NCBI RefSeq assembly: GCF_014303735.1
Contig: NZ_CP060296.1
Location: 3,049,501-3,113,500, forward strand
DNA: 64,000 nucleotides
Origin: Variovorax sp. PAMC28562
GTDB taxonomy: Bacteria > Pseudomonadota > Gammaproteobacteria > Burkholderiales > Burkholderiaceae_C
Direction of reading: 5' to 3'
Position numbers and translations under genes: made by a program. Under the pieces are notes generated by a model. It was not told where the DNA came from. It worked only from the letters and a program-made list of their open reading frames with translations, and searched no databases. Positions 61,183 to 64,000 of this stretch are shown one piece after another (within the stretch, counting starts at the first letter, position 1; each line of letters opens with the position of its first letter).

Positions 61183-62759
61183 CCACCCTGCGCGCAGCGG
61201 TCGGCCTCGGCGTGCTCGGTGCCTGCGCGCTGGTGCTCCTGACGGGTTGTTCCACCGGTCCCGGTTCGGGCCGCGCGGTCGCTACGGTCACTCTGCCAGT
61301 GGCACCGGTGGACGAAGCCACACGCCTGCTCTGGCTCAATCGGGTGAGCTGGGGCGCCAGCACCGCCACTGAGGCGCAGTTGACGCGCCGAGGGCTCGGC
61401 CCGTGGATGCGCGAACAGCTCAATCCACGGCCGGCCGCACTGCCAACCGCAGCGCAGGCGCAGGTCGACGGCATGACCATTTCGCGCACCCCGGTCGACC
61501 AGCTCGCCATCGCGCTAGAGGCACAACGCAAGGCGGCCGATGCCTTGCCCGACGAAGACCAGAAGAAGGCCGCGCGCCAGGCCTATCAGCAGGAGCTCAA
61601 CCGGCTGTCGCGCGAGGCGCAACAACGATTCGTGCTGCGGGCGCTCTATTCGCCGAACCAGTTGCAGGAGCAGATGACATGGTTCTGGATGAATCACTTC
61701 AACGTCAACGTGCGCAAGGACAACCTTCGCGCGCTGATCGGCGACTACGAAGACAGCGCCATCCGGCCGCACGCGCTCGGCAGGTTTCGCGATCTGCTCG
61801 GTGCCACGTTGCGGCATCCGGCCATGCTGCGCTATCTGGACAACGCACAGAACGCCGCCAATCGCATCAACGAAAACTATGCGCGCGAGCTGATGGAGCT
61901 GCACACGTTGGGTGTTGGCAGCGGCTATTCGCAAGCCGACGTGCAGGAGCTGGCGCGCGTGCTCACCGGCGTCGGCGTGACACTGCGCGCGACCGACGAG
62001 CCAGCGCCGCGCATGCGTCCCGCGCTCGCGGAGGACTACGTGCGCCGCGGGCTGTTCGAGTTCAACCCGCAGCGCCACGACTATGGCGGCAAGACCTTGC
62101 TGGGCCGACCGATCACGGGTCATGGGATGGCCGAAGTCGACGAGGCGCTCGACCGCCTCGCGCGCGCGCCGGCCACGGCCCGCTTCATCTCGCGCAAGCT
62201 GGCCGTTTATTTCGTTGCGGACGAGCCGTCGCAGGTGTTGGTCGATCGCATGGCCGACACCTTCACGCGCAGCGATGGCGACATCGCCGCGGCGTTGGCC
62301 ACCATGTTCTCTTCGCCGGAGTTCAGCGCGTCGCTCGGCCACAAGTTTCGTGATCCGGTCCACTACGCGCTGGCCGGCGTGCGGCTGGCGTACGACGATC
62401 GCGTGGTGAAAAATACAGCCCCGCTGATCGGCTGGATCAACCGCATGGGCGAGCCGCTGTACGGCCACGAGACGCCCGATGGTTATCCACTCACGCAATC
62501 GGCTTGGGCCAGTGCCGGGCAGATGACCACGCGCTTCGAGATCGCGCGCGCCATCGGTGCCAACGGCGCAGTGCTGTTTCGCACCGACGATGGCGCGCCG
62601 TTGGAGCGTCCGGCGTTTCCAGCGCTGGCCGAGTCGGGTGCGGTGCGTGCGGCGTTGCCGGGCTTGGGCGCCGACACACGGGCCGCGCTGGCCGATGCAC
62701 GATCGCCGCAGGACTGGAACACGTTCCTGCTCGCTTCGCCCGAGTTGATGAATCGCTGA
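61179..62759 (+). CDS. DUF1800 lipoprotein
   Basis: This 526-residue protein has a lipoprotein signal ending LLTGC (cleavage before Cys in LVLLTGCSTGPG, about 18-29). DUF1800 motifs are LLWLNRVSWGASTATEAQLT, QEQMTWFWMNHFNVNV and ARELMELHTLGVGSGYSQAD. DUF1800 and DUF1501 genes are nearly always paired and are thought to encode exported surface or envelope proteins of unknown function. The pair here fits that rule. Confidence 0.9.
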   Translation: MTTLRAAVGLGVLGACALVLLTGCSTGPGSGRAVATVTLPVAPVDEATRLLWLNRVSWGASTATEAQLTRRGLGPWMREQLNPRPAALPTAAQAQVDGMTISRTPVDQLAIALEAQRKAADALPDEDQKKAARQAYQQELNRLSREAQQRFVLRALYSPNQLQEQMTWFWMNHFNVNVRKDNLRALIGDYEDSAIRPHALGRFRDLLGATLRHPAMLRYLDNAQNAANRINENYARELMELHTLGVGSGYSQADVQELARVLTGVGVTLRATDEPAPRMRPALAEDYVRRGLFEFNPQRHDYGGKTLLGRPITGHGMAEVDEALDRLARAPATARFISRKLAVYFVADEPSQVLVDRMADTFTRSDGDIAAALATMFSSPEFSASLGHKFRDPVHYALAGVRLAYDDRVVKNTAPLIGWINRMGEPLYGHETPDGYPLTQSAWASAGQMTTRFEIARAIGANGAVLFRTDDGAPLERPAFPALAESGAVRAALPGLGADTRAALADARSPQDWNTFLLASPELMNR

Positions 62760-62777
62760 CACGTACCGGAGACTCAC

Positions 62778-64000
62778 ATGCAACGCCGACATCTTTTGAA
62801 GCTCATGGGCGCCGCGCCGCTCGCCGGTGCCGCGGGCCGGCTCATGGCGGCACCTGCCGCCGGCAACGCGAAGCTGCTGGTCGTGTTCCTGCGCGGTGCT
62901 TACGACTGCGCCAACCTGCTGGTGCCCATCGCGTCGGGCACCACCGACGACTTCTATCGCAGCGCGCGGCCGACCATCGCAGTGCCACGGCCCGGTCAGC
63001 CCAATGGCGCGCTGCCGCTGGATGCGCACTGGGGCCTGCACCCGGCGCTCGCGACCAGCGTGATGCCGTTGTTCCAGAAGCAGCAGGCGGCGTTCATTCC
63101 GTTCGCCGGCACGGACGACCTCACGCGCAGTCACTTCGAAACGCAGGACTCGATCGAGCTCGGCCAGGCACTCGATCGCGGCCGCGACTATCGCTCGGGC
63201 TTCTTGAATCGGCTGGCCGGCGTGCTCGGTGCCGGACCGCTGACGGCGGTGTCGCCGATGGCCTTTACCGACCAGCTTCCGATCGCGCTCAGGGGCGACG
63301 CCAAGGCCGCCAACATGGCGCTCGGCTCGGTCGGCCGCCAGGCCATCGACGCGCGACAGAGCAAGGTGATCGAGGCGATGTATCGCAACACCAAGCTCGC
63401 GCAGCCGGTGGTCGAAGGCTTCGCGGTGCGTGACGAGGTACAGCGCGCCGTCAAGGAAGAAATGGAAGCGGCCAGCCGCAACGCGATGACGTCGAAGGGC
63501 TTCGAGCTGATCGCGCGGCGCATGGCGCGACTGATGCGCGAACGCTTCGACCTCGGCTTCGTCGATGTCGGCGGCTGGGACACGCACGTGGGGCAGGGCG
63601 CCGGCACCGGCTACCTCGCCAACCGCCTGGAGGAACTTGGCCGCGGCGTCGCCGGCTTTGCGGAAGAGATGGGCGACGACGCATGGCGCGACACCGTGGT
63701 GGTCGTCATAAGCGAGTTCGGCCGCACCTTCCGTGAGAACGGCAACAAGGGCACCGACCATGGCCACGGCACCGTGTACTGGGTGCTCGGCGGCGGCCTC
63801 GCTGCACAGGCCGGCGGTCGCGTGTTGGGCGAGCAGGTCGAGCTGTCGCAAGCCAACCTGTTCCAGAACCGCGACTATCCGGTGCTGAACGAATACCGCG
63901 CGGTGTTCGGCGGCTTGTTCGCGCGGATGTACGGACTGTCGCCGGCGCAGCTCGATCGGGTATTTGCGGGGGTCGCGCCACGGGATCTGCGGCTGGTCTA
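62778..64000 (+). CDS. DUF1501 protein (3' end outside window)
   Basis: The visible part is 407 residues. The N-terminus (MQRRHLLKLMGAAPLAGAAG) is a twin-arginine-like export signal, although only RRHLL rather than the full S-R-R-x-F-L-K motif is seen. Sulfatase-like features follow: LLVVFLRGAYDCANLLVP, WGLHPALA, the GGWDTHVGQG block and VVVISEFGRTFRENGN near the C-terminus, then GTDHGHGTVYWVLGG. It is related to the alkaline-phosphatase/sulfatase fold, but its activity is not known. It is cotranscribed with DUF1800 and nearly complete at the window edge. Confidence 0.9.
   Translation, partial: MQRRHLLKLMGAAPLAGAAGRLMAAPAAGNAKLLVVFLRGAYDCANLLVPIASGTTDDFYRSARPTIAVPRPGQPNGALPLDAHWGLHPALATSVMPLFQKQQAAFIPFAGTDDLTRSHFETQDSIELGQALDRGRDYRSGFLNRLAGVLGAGPLTAVSPMAFTDQLPIALRGDAKAANMALGSVGRQAIDARQSKVIEAMYRNTKLAQPVVEGFAVRDEVQRAVKEEMEAASRNAMTSKGFELIARRMARLMRERFDLGFVDVGGWDTHVGQGAGTGYLANRLEELGRGVAGFAEEMGDDAWRDTVVVVISEFGRTFRENGNKGTDHGHGTVYWVLGGGLAAQAGGRVLGEQVELSQANLFQNRDYPVLNEYRAVFGGLFARMYGLSPAQLDRVFAGVAPRDLRLV

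Noticed and set aside
59096..63851. Very long minus-strand open frames opposite the dehydratase and DUF1800/DUF1501 genes
   Set aside because: Composition is typical of antisense frames and plus-strand genes are clearly real by motif content.
1..64000. tRNA, rRNA, CRISPR arrays, insertion sequences and phage genes
   Set aside because: Looked for by eye and by gene content; none was seen.

Overview
The base composition is high in G+C. Dense operons, a betaproteobacterial-type glycerol ABC importer cluster, a cytochrome bd cluster and a protocatechuate/shikimate catabolic cluster point to a Burkholderiales chromosome, most like Comamonadaceae (Variovorax-type). This is inferred from gene content; no rRNA or tRNA marker is present. 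The window has no phage, CRISPR array or intact insertion sequence. Both end genes are cut by the window edge.

Region 1 (1-12.8 kb): two versions of one poorly understood module surround comEC. On the minus strand are a small transglutaminase, a fused circularly permuted ATP-grasp/alpha-E protein, and a 1178-residue transglutaminase-DUF2126 protein. On the plus strand are a separate ATP-grasp protein and a separate alpha-E protein, followed by a receiver-only response regulator. Families of this kind have been predicted to make or attach peptides, but the product is not known. This is the best candidate here for an undescribed system.

Region 2 (12.8-22.9 kb): a glycerol regulon. glpK and glpR run on the minus strand; glpD, two ABC ATPases, two permeases, a DUF2160 membrane protein and the binding protein run on the plus strand. 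Two near-identical 17-base operator-like direct repeats lie between glpR and glpD, 63 bases apart. There is no glpF. Motif losses in the two ATPases are complementary.

Region 3 (23.0-32.4 kb): an unrecognised cytosolic protein, a TPR protein, an HD-domain hydrolase, a lytic transglycosylase, a moxR-DUF58-tgpA operon, a histone-deacetylase-like protein and an MscS-type channel.

Region 4 (32.4-38.4 kb): etfB-etfA, an acyl-CoA dehydrogenase, a nitronate monooxygenase and an acyltransferase. A strong promoter with an operator-like palindrome precedes etfB.

Region 5 (38.4-46.8 kb): cydDCABX for cytochrome bd, with an FNR/ANR-like box upstream and the 49-residue CydX at the end. Two inverted copies of a hairpin-forming repeat follow, then a broken ORF and a cupin gene.

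Region 6 (46.8-60.2 kb): aroC, a small secreted protein and a sugar kinase, then a catabolic cluster. The cluster has an IclR regulator, two shikimate dehydrogenase-like enzymes, an MFS transporter, a carboxylesterase, pcaB, pcaC, pcaD, a DUF899 protein and a dehydroshikimate dehydratase. It can be read as the route from quinate or shikimate esters through 3-dehydroshikimate and protocatechuate to 3-oxoadipate, but protocatechuate 3,4-dioxygenase is not in the window.

Region 7 (60.2-64 kb): a FrnE-like DsbA oxidoreductase and a small exported peptide-DUF1800-DUF1501 operon.
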